Both the position numbers and the translations under genes were made by a program. A DNA stretch of 64,000 nt from Microbacterium sp. LWH3-1.2 (GTDB lineage: Bacteria > Actinomycetota > Actinomycetes > Actinomycetales > Microbacteriaceae): NCBI RefSeq assembly GCF_040675855.1, contig NZ_JBEGIK010000001.1, forward strand, positions 2,356,001-2,420,000. Direction: 5' to 3'. This document shows positions 55,317-63,355 of the stretch, piece after piece (position 1 is the stretch's first letter; every line of letters begins with the position of its first letter). The notes under the pieces were generated by a model. It was not told the origin of the DNA. It did no database searches and was given only the letters and a program-made list of their open reading frames with translations.

Positions 55317-56120
55317 TCAGTTGGACTTCGCCGTGATCCACACGGTGATGGCGATCAGCGAGCCGATGCCGAAGATCCAGATGAAGAGGCCCTCGGAGAC
55401 GGGGCCGAGCGAGCCGAGCGAGAATCCGCCCGCGGACTCGTTGTCCTGCAGGTAGAGCAGGTAGGTGATGATGTCGCGCTTCTCTTCGGTGGTCAGCGTC
55501 ATGTCGTTGAACACCGGCATGTTCTGCGGGCCCGTCACCATCGCCGCGTACATGTTGAGCGGGGTGGTGGTGTGCAGAGCGGGGGCGTACTTGCCCTCGG
55601 TGAGCGCACCACCGGCACCCGCGACGTTGTGGCACATCGCGCAGTTGATGCGGAAGAGCTCGCCGCCCTCGGATGCGCTTCCCTCGCCGTCGAGCACCTC
55701 GTCGTCGGGGTAGGTCGGACCGGGCGCGATCGACTGGATGTAGGAGCCGATCGCGGTGATCTGCTCCTCGGTGAACTGTGCCGGCTTCTGCGGAGCCTGC
55801 GGGCCCTGCATCTGCAGCGGCATGCGGCCGGTGCTCATCTGGAAGTGCACGGCGAGTTCGCCGACGCCGTAGAGCGACGGGCCGTCCTCGGTGCCCTGCA
55901 CGTCGAGGCCGTGGCACGTGGCGCAGTTGGCCTGGAACAGCTTCTTGCCGTCTTCGACGGTGAGCGCGGAGTTCGTGACGGTCTCGGGCGTCGTGGCCGC
56001 CATCGCGGCGGATGCGCCGGCGTAGACGCCGCCCGTGATGAGCAGGCCGATGCCGATCAGTGCGGCCGCTGCCCACGGGCTGCGGCGGCCTTTCGAGCGG
56101 CGCGTGGTCTCTCGTGCCAT
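55317..56120 (-). CDS. qcrC: Diheme cytochrome c subunit QcrC
   Basis: 267-residue membrane-anchored diheme cytochrome c that passes electrons directly to the aa3 oxidase, replacing soluble cytochrome c. Two CxxCH motifs: CATCH (about residue 70) and CAMCH (about 170). An N-terminal TM/signal (about 17-40) and a C-terminal TM helix (about 240-262) anchor it. The ATG at 56120 lies 20 bp after ctaE. ctaE-qcrC-qcrA-qcrB is the standard actinobacterial operon. Confidence 0.95.
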   Translation of the reverse strand: MARETTRRSKGRRSPWAAAALIGIGLLITGGVYAGASAAMAATTPETVTNSALTVEDGKKLFQANCATCHGLDVQGTEDGPSLYGVGELAVHFQMSTGRMPLQMQGPQAPQKPAQFTEEQITAIGSYIQSIAPGPTYPDDEVLDGEGSASEGGELFRINCAMCHNVAGAGGALTEGKYAPALHTTTPLNMYAAMVTGPQNMPVFNDMTLTTEEKRDIITYLLYLQDNESAGGFSLGSLGPVSEGLFIWIFGIGSLIAITVWITAKSN

Positions 56121-56140
56121 TTCGGGGTTCAGCTCCGCTC

Positions 56141-56782
56141 TCACTTGAGGAAGTAGATGACGAGGAAGAGGGCGATCCAGACGACGTCGACGAAGTGCCA
56201 GTAGTACGACACGACGATCGAGGACGTCATCTCCTTGCGCCCGAAGTTCTTGACGGCGTACGCGCGTCCGATCACGAGCAGGAAGGCGATGAGGCCGCCC
56301 GTCACGTGGAGGGCGTGGAAGCCGGTGGTGAGGTAGAAGGCCGACGCGTACGAGTTCGCGCTGATCGGCATGCCCTCGGTGACGAGCTGGGCGTACTCCC
56401 ACACCTGGCCCGAGACGAAGATCGCGCCGAGGGCGAAGGTCAGCCAGAACCACTCGACCATTCCCCAGCCGAGCCAGCCGCGCTTCTTCGTCGAGTAGGG
56501 CTGGAAGCGCTCGGCCGCGAACACGCCCATCTGGCACGTGACCGAGGACAGCACGAGGATGATCGTGTTGACGGTCGCGTACGGGATGTTCAGCAGCTGC
56601 GTCTCCTGCGCCCACAGTTCGGGCGAGGTGTTGCGCAGGGTGAAATAGATCGCGAAGAGGCCCGCGAAGAACATCACCTCGCTGCCGAGCCACACGATGG
56701 TTCCGACAGCGACCGGATCCGGCCGCTTGACGGACCGCATGGCCTGGGAGTAGGTCGCTGTGGAGGTCGTCACGCTCCCCAT
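56141..56782 (-). CDS. ctaE: Cytochrome c oxidase subunit III
   Basis: 213-residue aa3 oxidase subunit with five TM helices; conserved [27 protein letters not shown] and [14 protein letters not shown]. It opens the ctaE-qcrCAB operon. Start is ATG 56782 (MGSVTTST) or GTG 56773 (MTTSTATYS). The latter lies 7 nt after CATAAT (56786-56781) and would be leaderless, so it is a serious alternative. Confidence 0.94.
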   Translation of the reverse strand: MGSVTTSTATYSQAMRSVKRPDPVAVGTIVWLGSEVMFFAGLFAIYFTLRNTSPELWAQETQLLNIPYATVNTIILVLSSVTCQMGVFAAERFQPYSTKKRGWLGWGMVEWFWLTFALGAIFVSGQVWEYAQLVTEGMPISANSYASAFYLTTGFHALHVTGGLIAFLLVIGRAYAVKNFGRKEMTSSIVVSYYWHFVDVVWIALFLVIYFLK

Positions 56783-56843
56783 TATGGCCGATCCGAAGCC
56801 GCGATTTTCGCATCGGAGGGCATGTCTTGGCCGGGTCCCGAAC

Positions 56844-56857
56844 TTAGGGGCGCCTAA
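56844..56857. promoter_or_regulatory. Palindrome TTAGGGGCGCCTAA between ctaE and trpD
   Basis: A 14-bp near-perfect palindrome about 60 bp upstream of ctaE and 110 bp upstream of trpD. It is operator-like but shorter than a DtxR/IdeR box, and no regulator is assigned. The rest of the 187-bp gap shows nothing further except the trpD -10. Confidence 0.3.
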
Positions 56858-56955
56858 AAGTACCCTGCGACTCTGCCGTGAACACGTGGTGAAGACGCAG
56901 AATCGCTGCGACCGGGACGCCGTGTCACGAAAAGGTTCCGATTCCCGAGCCCGGC

Positions 56956-56961
56956 TAGGCT
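56956..56961 (+). promoter_or_regulatory. trpD -10 box TAGGCT
   Basis: TAGGCT ends 8 nt before the trpD ATG, so the leader is about 1-2 nt at most and classical attenuation upstream is unlikely. Confidence 0.5.
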
Positions 56962-56969
56962 TCTCGGTT

Positions 56970-58031
56970 ATGGCGGAGCTGTACACCTGGCCGGGAATCC
57001 TCACCACGCTGCTCGAGCGACGCGACCTCAGCGTCTCGGAATCGACGTGGGCGATGCGGCAGATCATGTCGGGCACCGCGACCCCCTCTCAACTGGCGGG
57101 CTTCCTGGTGGCCCTGCGCTCGAAGGGTGAGACCGTCGACGAGATCGTCGGGTTCCGCGACGCGATCCTCGAGGCCGCGCTGCCGCTTCCCGTCGACGCT
57201 GCCGTCCTCGACATCGTGGGCACGGGAGGCGACCGCTTCGGCACTGTCAACGTCTCGACCATGTCCGCGCTCGTGGCCGCGGCATCAGGGGTCCCGGTCG
57301 TCAAGCACGGCAACAAGGCCGCCAGCTCCTCATCGGGCTCCTCCGACGTGCTGGGAGCGCTCGGCGTCGATCTCGCACTTTCGCCCGACGCGGTGGCCGA
57401 GACGCTCTCGCGCGCGGGGATCACCTTCGCGTTCGCGGGCGCGTTCCACCCGGGCTTCAAGAACGCGGCGGCGACGCGCAGCGAACTCGGCGTCCCGACG
57501 GTGTTCAACTTCCTCGGGCCGCTGTGCAACCCCGCGCGTGCCGAGGCGAACGCAGTCGGCGTCGCCCACCTCGACCGCGTCCCGCTGATCACGGGCGTCT
57601 TCCGCACGCGTGGCGCGACGGCACTGGTGTTCCGCGGCGACGACGGGCTGGACGAGCTCACGACGACCGGGCACAGCCGGCTGTGGGAGGTCACCCGCGG
57701 CGACATCCACGAGCACGACCTCGACCCGCGCGACCTCGGCATTCCGCTCGCCGACATCGACGACCTGCTCGGGGGCGACCCCGCCCACAACGCGGACGTG
57801 GTGCGCCGCGTGCTCGGTGGCGACGAGGGTCCGGTCCGCGACATCGTGCTGCTCAACGCGGCCGCCGGCATCGTCGCCTACCGGCTGTTCCGCGACGCCG
57901 GACAGGTGCAGCGGCCGATCCTCGAGCGCCTCGCGGAGGCGCGCGACGAGGCCGCCGCCGCGATCGACAGCGGCGCTGCGACGGCGACTCTGGATCGCTG
58001 GGTCGACGCCACGCGCGCACTCGCGTCCTGA
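56970..58031 (+). CDS. trpD: Anthranilate phosphoribosyltransferase
   Basis: Transfers phosphoribose from PRPP to anthranilate in tryptophan synthesis. 353 residues, with the PRPP loop [32 protein letters not shown] and [11 protein letters not shown] conserved. It is isolated from other trp genes; the ctaE-trpD adjacency matches Rv2193-Rv2192c. The ATG at 56970 is set by the nearby -10; the longer frame upstream is noncoding. Confidence 0.96.
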   Translation: MAELYTWPGILTTLLERRDLSVSESTWAMRQIMSGTATPSQLAGFLVALRSKGETVDEIVGFRDAILEAALPLPVDAAVLDIVGTGGDRFGTVNVSTMSALVAAASGVPVVKHGNKAASSSSGSSDVLGALGVDLALSPDAVAETLSRAGITFAFAGAFHPGFKNAAATRSELGVPTVFNFLGPLCNPARAEANAVGVAHLDRVPLITGVFRTRGATALVFRGDDGLDELTTTGHSRLWEVTRGDIHEHDLDPRDLGIPLADIDDLLGGDPAHNADVVRRVLGGDEGPVRDIVLLNAAAGIVAYRLFRDAGQVQRPILERLAEARDEAAAAIDSGAATATLDRWVDATRALAS

Positions 58032-58132
58032 GTCGCCGGACCACCGGGCTTTCTCCGGCGCGCGCTCTTCCGTCGCCCCGCGCGGCGCCGCTAGCGTGTG
58101 GCTCAACGACCCGCATCCGAGGAGGACGCATG

Positions 58133-58621
58133 ATGAGCGAGGAAGAGCCCCGCACGACGGACGTGATCGAGCCCCCCGAGAAGAAGGTCGGCCTGGTGAA
58201 GGCGGTCGGCATCCTCGGGATCATCGGCGGCGTGCTGCTGATCGTCGTCGGCATCATCGCGTGGATCGGCGTGACCACCCAGCTCACGGCCGAGAACATC
58301 ACCATCCCCGACGACGCGGCGGCGTTCCAGGGCCAGCAGGTCACCGGACCCTTCACCGCCTACGTGCAGGCCGACATCATCAACACCCACGCGCTCGAGG
58401 CGTCGGGCGGGAAGACGTACGCCGAGCTCGACCAGGACGACCCGGTGCGGGCGACCGTGATGCAGGCGTCGTTCCTGCGCGCGTCCCTCTTCACCTCGGT
58501 CGTCGCCTACGGCGTCGCGCTGTTCGCGGCCGGCATGGGCGTGCTGGCGATCCTGTTCGGCTGGGCGATCCACCGCCTGGCGAGCGTGCCGGTGGTGATC
58601 AGGCGGTCGAACGTCTACTGA
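58133..58621 (+). CDS. Small membrane protein of unknown function
   Basis: 162-residue protein with two TM helices (about 22-44 and 124-146) and an extracellular loop rich in Thr/Ala. Similar actinobacterial proteins are often mislabelled as aromatic dioxygenase LigA; nothing here supports an enzyme. GGAGGA at 58121-58126 is 6 nt from ATG 58133 and 3 nt from ATG 58130, so 58133 is preferred. TAGCGT at 58092-58097 is a plausible -10. The PHP gene starts 19 bp downstream. Confidence 0.75.
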   Translation: MSEEEPRTTDVIEPPEKKVGLVKAVGILGIIGGVLLIVVGIIAWIGVTTQLTAENITIPDDAAAFQGQQVTGPFTAYVQADIINTHALEASGGKTYAELDQDDPVRATVMQASFLRASLFTSVVAYGVALFAAGMGVLAILFGWAIHRLASVPVVIRRSNVY

Positions 58622-58640
58622 TCCGCCGGCCCCTTGCCCC

Positions 58641-59642
58641 GTGAATCCCCACGAGGCGCTCACCGAGATCGCCACGCTCCTGGAGCGTGAGCGCTCGTCC
58701 CGGTACAAGTCGAAGGCCTTCCGTGCTGCTGCCGACGCGGTCGAGGGGCTGAGCGACGCAGAGCTGCGGGACACCGCGGCTCTGCGTCGCCGAAAGGGCA
58801 TCGGCGACTCCACGCTGGCCGTGATCCAGCAGGCGCTGGCCGGCGACGTGCCGGGCTACCTCGTCGACCTGCGCGAGCGCGCGGGGGGCCAGCGCACCTC
58901 GACGCTGCGGCCGCTGCTGCGCGGCGACCTCCATTCGCACAGCGACTGGTCGGACGGGCTCACCTCGATCGACCTCATGGTCGACGCGGCCCGGGCCCTC
59001 GGTCACGAGTACCTCGCCCTCACCGACCACTCGCCGCGGCTGCGTGTCGCGAACGGGCTGTCGCCCGAGCGCCTGCGCTCACAGCTCGAGGTCGTGGCGG
59101 ACATGAGCGGCGACGGGTTCACCCTGCTGTCGGGCATCGAGGTCGACATCCTCGAGGATGGCGCCCTCGATCAGGAGCCCGACCTCCTCGGCGAACTCGA
59201 TGTCGTGGTCGCATCCGCCCATTCCAAGCTCCGTATGGAGCGCGGCCCGATGACCCGGCGCCTGGTCGCTGCGGTGTCGAGCCCCCACATCGACGTGCTG
59301 GGCCATGTCACCGGCCGACTCGTCGAGGGCTCGCGCGGGACGCGGCCTCCGTCGGCCTTCGACGCCCGCGCGGTGTTCGAAGCCTGCGAGGCCCACGGCG
59401 TCGCGGTCGAGATCAATTCGCGGCCCGAGCGGCAGGACCCGCCCGACGAACTGATGATTCTGGCGCTGGAGATCGGATGCCTCTTCTCCATCGATTCGGA
59501 TGCTCATGCGCCGGGCCAGCTGTCGCTGCTCGACTACGGTGCCGAGCGCGCCGAGCGCATGGGCGTGCCGGCCGAGCGCGTCGTCACCACATGGCCGCTG
59601 GATAAGCTGCACGCCTGGACCCGACGCGACCGCGGCGCCTGA
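58641..59642 (+). CDS. PHP-domain phosphoesterase (PolX-like C-terminal module)
   Basis: 333-residue protein. Residues 1-75 resemble the helical HhH-containing N-terminus of PolX-type proteins (YKSKAFRAAADAVEGL, RRRKGIGDSTLAVIQQAL). Residues 95-330 are a PHP metal hydrolase with DLHSHSDWSDG, ALTDHS, GIEVDIL, ASAHSK and SIDSDAHAPG, so the metal site looks complete. The nucleotidyltransferase palm of PolX is missing. It may act in DNA repair or on small phosphates; the substrate is unknown. GTG start without clear ribosome site, probably coupled to the gene upstream. Confidence 0.85.
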   Translation: MNPHEALTEIATLLERERSSRYKSKAFRAAADAVEGLSDAELRDTAALRRRKGIGDSTLAVIQQALAGDVPGYLVDLRERAGGQRTSTLRPLLRGDLHSHSDWSDGLTSIDLMVDAARALGHEYLALTDHSPRLRVANGLSPERLRSQLEVVADMSGDGFTLLSGIEVDILEDGALDQEPDLLGELDVVVASAHSKLRMERGPMTRRLVAAVSSPHIDVLGHVTGRLVEGSRGTRPPSAFDARAVFEACEAHGVAVEINSRPERQDPPDELMILALEIGCLFSIDSDAHAPGQLSLLDYGAERAERMGVPAERVVTTWPLDKLHAWTRRDRGA

Positions 59643-59649
59643 GCCCGCG

Positions 59650-59888
59650 CCGAGGACCGGTGGCGGCCCACCCACCGGCGGGATCAGGAGGTCGACGGCG
59701 CTGAGCGCGGGGATGACGGCGACGGTCGGGCCCGGCGGCCGGCGAGCCGCGAGGAGCACGAGAGCGGATGCCGCGGCCAGCGCCAGGCTCGTCGCCGCCG
59801 GCGCGACGGGCACGCGCTGCCACCAGGAAAGCGCGATCGTGCCGGGCACCTGCACGAGGAGCGAGACGCCGACCGGGACGAGGAGCAC
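59650..59888 (-). pseudogene. Fragment resembling the membrane part of a sensor histidine kinase
   Basis: The 396-bp gap 59643-60038 holds no intact gene. On the minus strand one frame reads two hydrophobic helices (LLVPVGVSLLVQVPGTIALS, then ATSLALAAASALVLLAARRP) and ends in VAVIPALSAVDLLIP. This looks like the N-terminal sensor part of an actinobacterial histidine kinase. A possible preceding segment (GFDPRLGLRR) lies in another frame, and the frame then runs into antisense of the PHP gene without kinase motifs. Treated as a decayed fragment; assignment to kinases is tentative. Confidence 0.4.
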
Positions 59889-60038
59889 GACAGGCGTCGG
59901 AGGCCCAAGCGCGGGTCGAACCCGTCGGTGGCGGAGGCCCGCAGCCGGTGGCTGCTCGCACGGGCATCGTCACGCACGGGCCCGGGCCTGCGCACGATCG
60001 TACGCCGCGGCTCCGTCCCGCAGTGAAGAGCGTGTGAA

Positions 60039-60962
60039 TCAGACGGTGTCGAGGGCGTCGACGATGCGATTCATCGACGCACCGAGTGCCCACTGCTCGG
60101 CGAGGGACGCAGCATCCGTCTTCCGCTGCTCGGTGAGAGGACGCAGGCGCGGGTCGGGCACGTCCAGCGGGAGATCGCGGACGACGGCCACCACCTGCGG
60201 AGCGACGGCGAGGTAGGGGAGCCCGGCGAGCACCTTTGAGCGCACTCCTGCGGACATGCCCTCGCCGCGCTCGGCCGCGGCGACGATCCCGCTGAGGTCG
60301 CCGTGCGTCGCGAGGAGTCCCGCGGCGGTCTTCTCGCCGATGCCGGCGACGCCCGGGAGGCCGTCGGACGAGTCGCCGCGGAGCGTGGCGAAGTCCGCAT
60401 ACTGCGATGGCAGCACTCCGTACTTGGCGACCACGGACGCGTCGGTGAGCACTTCGAGGTTGCTCATGCCGCGCGCCGTGTAGACCACCCGGACGTCGCG
60501 CGCGTCGTCGACGAGCTGGAAGAGGTCGCGGTCGCCGGTGACGATGTCGACCGGCATGGTCGCGGTCGTGGCGAGGGTGCCGATGACGTCGTCGGCTTCG
60601 TGGGCCGCGGCGCCGACGATCCTGATTCCGAGGGTGTCGAGCACCTCCCGGATGACGGGCACCTGTGCTTCGAGCGGATCGGGCACCACTTCGACATCGG
60701 GTCCGCCGGCGACCACCTCGGCGACGCGATGGGTCTTGTACGTCGGAATGAGGTCGACGCGCCACTGCGGTCGCCAGTCGTCGTCCCAGCACGCCACGAG
60801 ATGCGTCGGGCGGTAGGTCGTGACGAGCCGCGTGATGATGTCGAGGAAGCCTCGGACCGCGTTGACAGGCGTCCCGTCCGGGGCGCGCACGGTGTCGGGC
60901 ACCCCGTAGAACGCGCGGAAGTACAGGGACGCGGAGTCGAGCAGCATCAGGCGGTCGGTCAC
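60039..60962 (-). CDS. 5'-3' exonuclease (PolA-type flap nuclease domain)
   Basis: 307-residue stand-alone 5' nuclease like the N-terminal domain of DNA polymerase I, acting on flaps and RNA primers. Metal ligands lie in LMLLDSASLYFRAF, CWDDDWRPQWR, AAHEADDVIGTLA and VTGDRDLFQLVDD. A helix-3-turn motif follows: DSSDGLPGVAGIGEKTA. The GTG at 60962 (VTDRLMLLD) is preferred over a longer frame; it lies 6 nt after CAGGAT (60974-60969), a weaker match to the leaderless pattern. Confidence 0.93.
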   Translation of the reverse strand: MTDRLMLLDSASLYFRAFYGVPDTVRAPDGTPVNAVRGFLDIITRLVTTYRPTHLVACWDDDWRPQWRVDLIPTYKTHRVAEVVAGGPDVEVVPDPLEAQVPVIREVLDTLGIRIVGAAAHEADDVIGTLATTATMPVDIVTGDRDLFQLVDDARDVRVVYTARGMSNLEVLTDASVVAKYGVLPSQYADFATLRGDSSDGLPGVAGIGEKTAAGLLATHGDLSGIVAAAERGEGMSAGVRSKVLAGLPYLAVAPQVVAVVRDLPLDVPDPRLRPLTEQRKTDAASLAEQWALGASMNRIVDALDTV

Positions 60963-61184
60963 GCGTTCATCCTGGCATGCGCCGCCGACGTGCACTCTGG
61001 ATATGAACGCGGCGGCCCGTCGTACGGGGATTGCGGCCGCGACGTGCCGTCCCCCGCCACCCGCCGTTCACCCGCCGGACCGGCGCCGGCCCCACGGCAG
61101 GACCCATCGCGTTCACTTCCGGCGCCCACCGTGGGGAGACAGCTGAGCCCCGATCGTGAGGCCCGGCCGGAAGGAGGGCGCCCC

Positions 61185-62096
61185 ATGGGTCGCGAGGATG
61201 TGCTGGCGTGGGTCGAATCGCCGCTGCAGCTCGTCGGCGCCGCGGAGTGGGCGGCCGCCCACCGGACGACCGTTCCTGTCGCCGGCCGGCTGACGCCGCA
61301 GATCTCGGCCACCGCCGACGAGCTGCTGTCGCGCGGCGCGCGCTTCGGCGAGCTCGAGCCCTACTTCGGCATCCCGTGGAACCTGCTCGCCCGCCACGGC
61401 CACTGGCTCGTCGGCGACGGCTTCTCTGGCCAGTTCCGACTCGCCGCCGCGGTGCTGCGCCCGCACCGCATCACCTTCCTCGACGACGGCACCCACGCGA
61501 TCGCATACGCCGACGCGCTCCTCGGTCGCCGCACCTATGCGCGCCCGAACGTCGACGAGCAAGGACTCACCACCTTCGTCGCCCCGTTCGCCGCGGAACT
61601 CATCCATCGCCGCGCGACCGCGCGGCGAGCGGGGATGTTCACCGCGTTCGACCTCGGCGCCGACCGCCTCGACGCGCTCGCGGACCACGGCTTCGGCATC
61701 CGTCGCCACGACTTCTCGTGGACGCGTCGGACTGCACCGCCCGCGCCCGAGCTCGGCCGCCGGGTCGTGCTCGGCAGCGCGCTGCCGGTCGACGGACGGA
61801 TGCTGCTGCTCGACTACGTCCGATGGGTGCGGGATGCCGCTGCCGGAGGCGCCGTGTACCTCCCGCACCGCCGGGAGACGGCGGAGCAGCTGGACGCCGT
61901 CGCGACCGTTCCGGAGCTGCGGATCCACCAGACCGGACTGCCCGTCGAGCTCGTGCTCGCCGGTGCCCGAGGGCCGCTCGACGTGCACACACTGCCGTCG
62001 AGCACCACGACGACGCTCCCGCTGGTGCTCGCGGGCACGGGGGCCACCGTGCACACCGGTCGCGTGCGCCGCGCGGCCCGGACGGCGGCGGCATGA
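61185..62096 (+). CDS. Candidate bacterial sialyltransferase (GT52/polysialyltransferase-like)
   Basis: 303-residue protein that probably transfers a CMP-activated nonulosonic acid to a surface glycan. Seen in the sequence: an N-terminal ESPLQL (11-16), like the SPLQL start of GT52/polysialyltransferase families; LDDG (99-102), matching the D/E-D/E-G motif; PHRRE (227-231) where sialyltransferases have their HP motif; and PSST (271-274) where the Ser/Thr motif lies. The four occur in the expected order of a GT-B sialyltransferase. Its stop overlaps the ATG of the CMP-sugar synthetase gene (ATGA), which supports the role. The ATG at 61185 has AAGGAGGG at 61171-61178. The HP motif is imperfect, so transferase activity is inferred. 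The 222 bp upstream show no clear promoter. Confidence 0.65.
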   Translation: MGREDVLAWVESPLQLVGAAEWAAAHRTTVPVAGRLTPQISATADELLSRGARFGELEPYFGIPWNLLARHGHWLVGDGFSGQFRLAAAVLRPHRITFLDDGTHAIAYADALLGRRTYARPNVDEQGLTTFVAPFAAELIHRRATARRAGMFTAFDLGADRLDALADHGFGIRRHDFSWTRRTAPPAPELGRRVVLGSALPVDGRMLLLDYVRWVRDAAAGGAVYLPHRRETAEQLDAVATVPELRIHQTGLPVELVLAGARGPLDVHTLPSSTTTTLPLVLAGTGATVHTGRVRRAARTAAA

Positions 62097-63355
62097 GCGA
62101 GGTCGTCGCCGTCATCCCCGCCCGCGGCGGCTCGAAGGGTGTGCCGCGCAAGAACCTGCAGCGCGTCGGCGGCGTCCCGCTCGTCGCGCGCGCGGTCGAG
62201 GCGGCGCGACGCTGTCCCGCGATCGACCGCGTCGTCGTGACGACCGACGACGCCGACATCACCGCCGTCGCCGCCGAATGGGGGGCGGAGATCGTCGAGC
62301 GACCCGCGGACCTCTCCGGCGACCTCGCGAGCAGCGAGAGCGCGCTCGTGCACGCCCTCGACACGCTCGAGGCGCGCAACGTGGACGTCGGCGTCCTCGC
62401 GTTCCTGCAGGCCACCTCGCCGTTCATCGACGTCGAGGCCCTCACCGCGGCTGTGCAGCTCGTGCGCTCGCGCCGACGCGACAGCGTGTTCTCGGCCGTC
62501 GAGACATACGGCTTCCTGTGGGAGAAGGGCGTCGGCAGTGCGGCCGAACCGGTCAACCACGAGATCGACGTACGCCCGCGCCGGCAGGAGCGCGAACCGC
62601 ACTATCTCGAGACGGGCGGCTTCTACGTCATGCGGGCGGCGGGCTTCCGCGCGGCGAACCACCGCTTCTTCGGCAGCGTCGGCATCGCCGAGGTCGCCCA
62701 GCGCACCGCGATCGAGATCGACACGCTCGACGAACTGGAGCTCGCGCGCACGCTCGCGTCGCTGGTCGACCGCGACGCGTTCGGCGCCCACGCGGGTGCG
62801 ATCCCCGTCGACGCGGTCGTGACCGACTTCGACGGCGTGCACACCGACGACACCGTGCACGTCGACCAGAACGGCGTCGAATCCGTCACCGTGAGCCGAT
62901 CGGACGGCATGGGGGTCGGGATGCTGCGGGCCGCCGGCATCCCTTTCCTCATCCTCTCGACCGAGGCGAACCCCGTCGTCGCGGCCCGTGCGCGCAAACT
63001 CGGGGTCGATGTGCGACAGGCCGCGACCGACAAGGCCGCGGTGCTGCGCGAGTGGGCGGGGGAGCAGGGCATTCCGCTCTCGCGCATCGCGTACCTCGGC
63101 GACGACGTCAACGACCTCGGGTGCCTCGAGATGGTCGGCTGGCCGATCGCCGTGCCCGACGCGCACCCCCTCGTCCTGTCCACCGCGCGCGTCGTGCTCG
63201 ACCACCCCGGCGGCGCCGGCGCGGTGCGCGACCTCGCCGAGCGCGTGCTCACCGGCAGATCGGCCACGGCCGTGGCCGACACGCTCCGCCCCGCCGTCGC
63301 GCCGGTGCGAGTCACCGCATCAGATCACCCCACCGCACCACAGGAGGCCACATGA
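62093..63355 (+). CDS. neuA: N-acylneuraminate cytidylyltransferase fused to HAD phosphatase
   Basis: 420-residue bifunctional protein. Residues 1 to about 230 are a CMP-nonulosonate synthetase, with the CTP-binding PARGGSKGVPRKNL (about 9-22), LQATSPF and the YLETGGFYVMR segment. Residues about 240-400 are a KdsC-like HAD phosphatase, with nucleophile motif VVTDFDGVHTDD (Asp245, Asp247), ILSTEANPVV and GDDVNDLGCL. The HAD part probably dephosphorylates the 9-phosphate made by NeuB before activation, or acts structurally, as in animal CMAS which has the same domain order. ATG 62093 overlaps the upstream stop, and its TGA overlaps the neuB ATG, so all three genes are translationally coupled. 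Confidence 0.92.
   Translation: MSEVVAVIPARGGSKGVPRKNLQRVGGVPLVARAVEAARRCPAIDRVVVTTDDADITAVAAEWGAEIVERPADLSGDLASSESALVHALDTLEARNVDVGVLAFLQATSPFIDVEALTAAVQLVRSRRRDSVFSAVETYGFLWEKGVGSAAEPVNHEIDVRPRRQEREPHYLETGGFYVMRAAGFRAANHRFFGSVGIAEVAQRTAIEIDTLDELELARTLASLVDRDAFGAHAGAIPVDAVVTDFDGVHTDDTVHVDQNGVESVTVSRSDGMGVGMLRAAGIPFLILSTEANPVVAARARKLGVDVRQAATDKAAVLREWAGEQGIPLSRIAYLGDDVNDLGCLEMVGWPIAVPDAHPLVLSTARVVLDHPGGAGAVRDLAERVLTGRSATAVADTLRPAVAPVRVTASDHPTAPQEAT

Noticed and set aside
56844..56857. DtxR/IdeR iron box
   Set aside because: The half-sites TTAGG/CCTAA are only 4 bp apart instead of the 9 bp of a 19-bp iron box, so only a generic palindrome is reported.
56970..57000. trp attenuator or T-box upstream of trpD
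   Set aside because: The -10 lies 8 nt before the start codon, leaving no leader to hold an attenuator.
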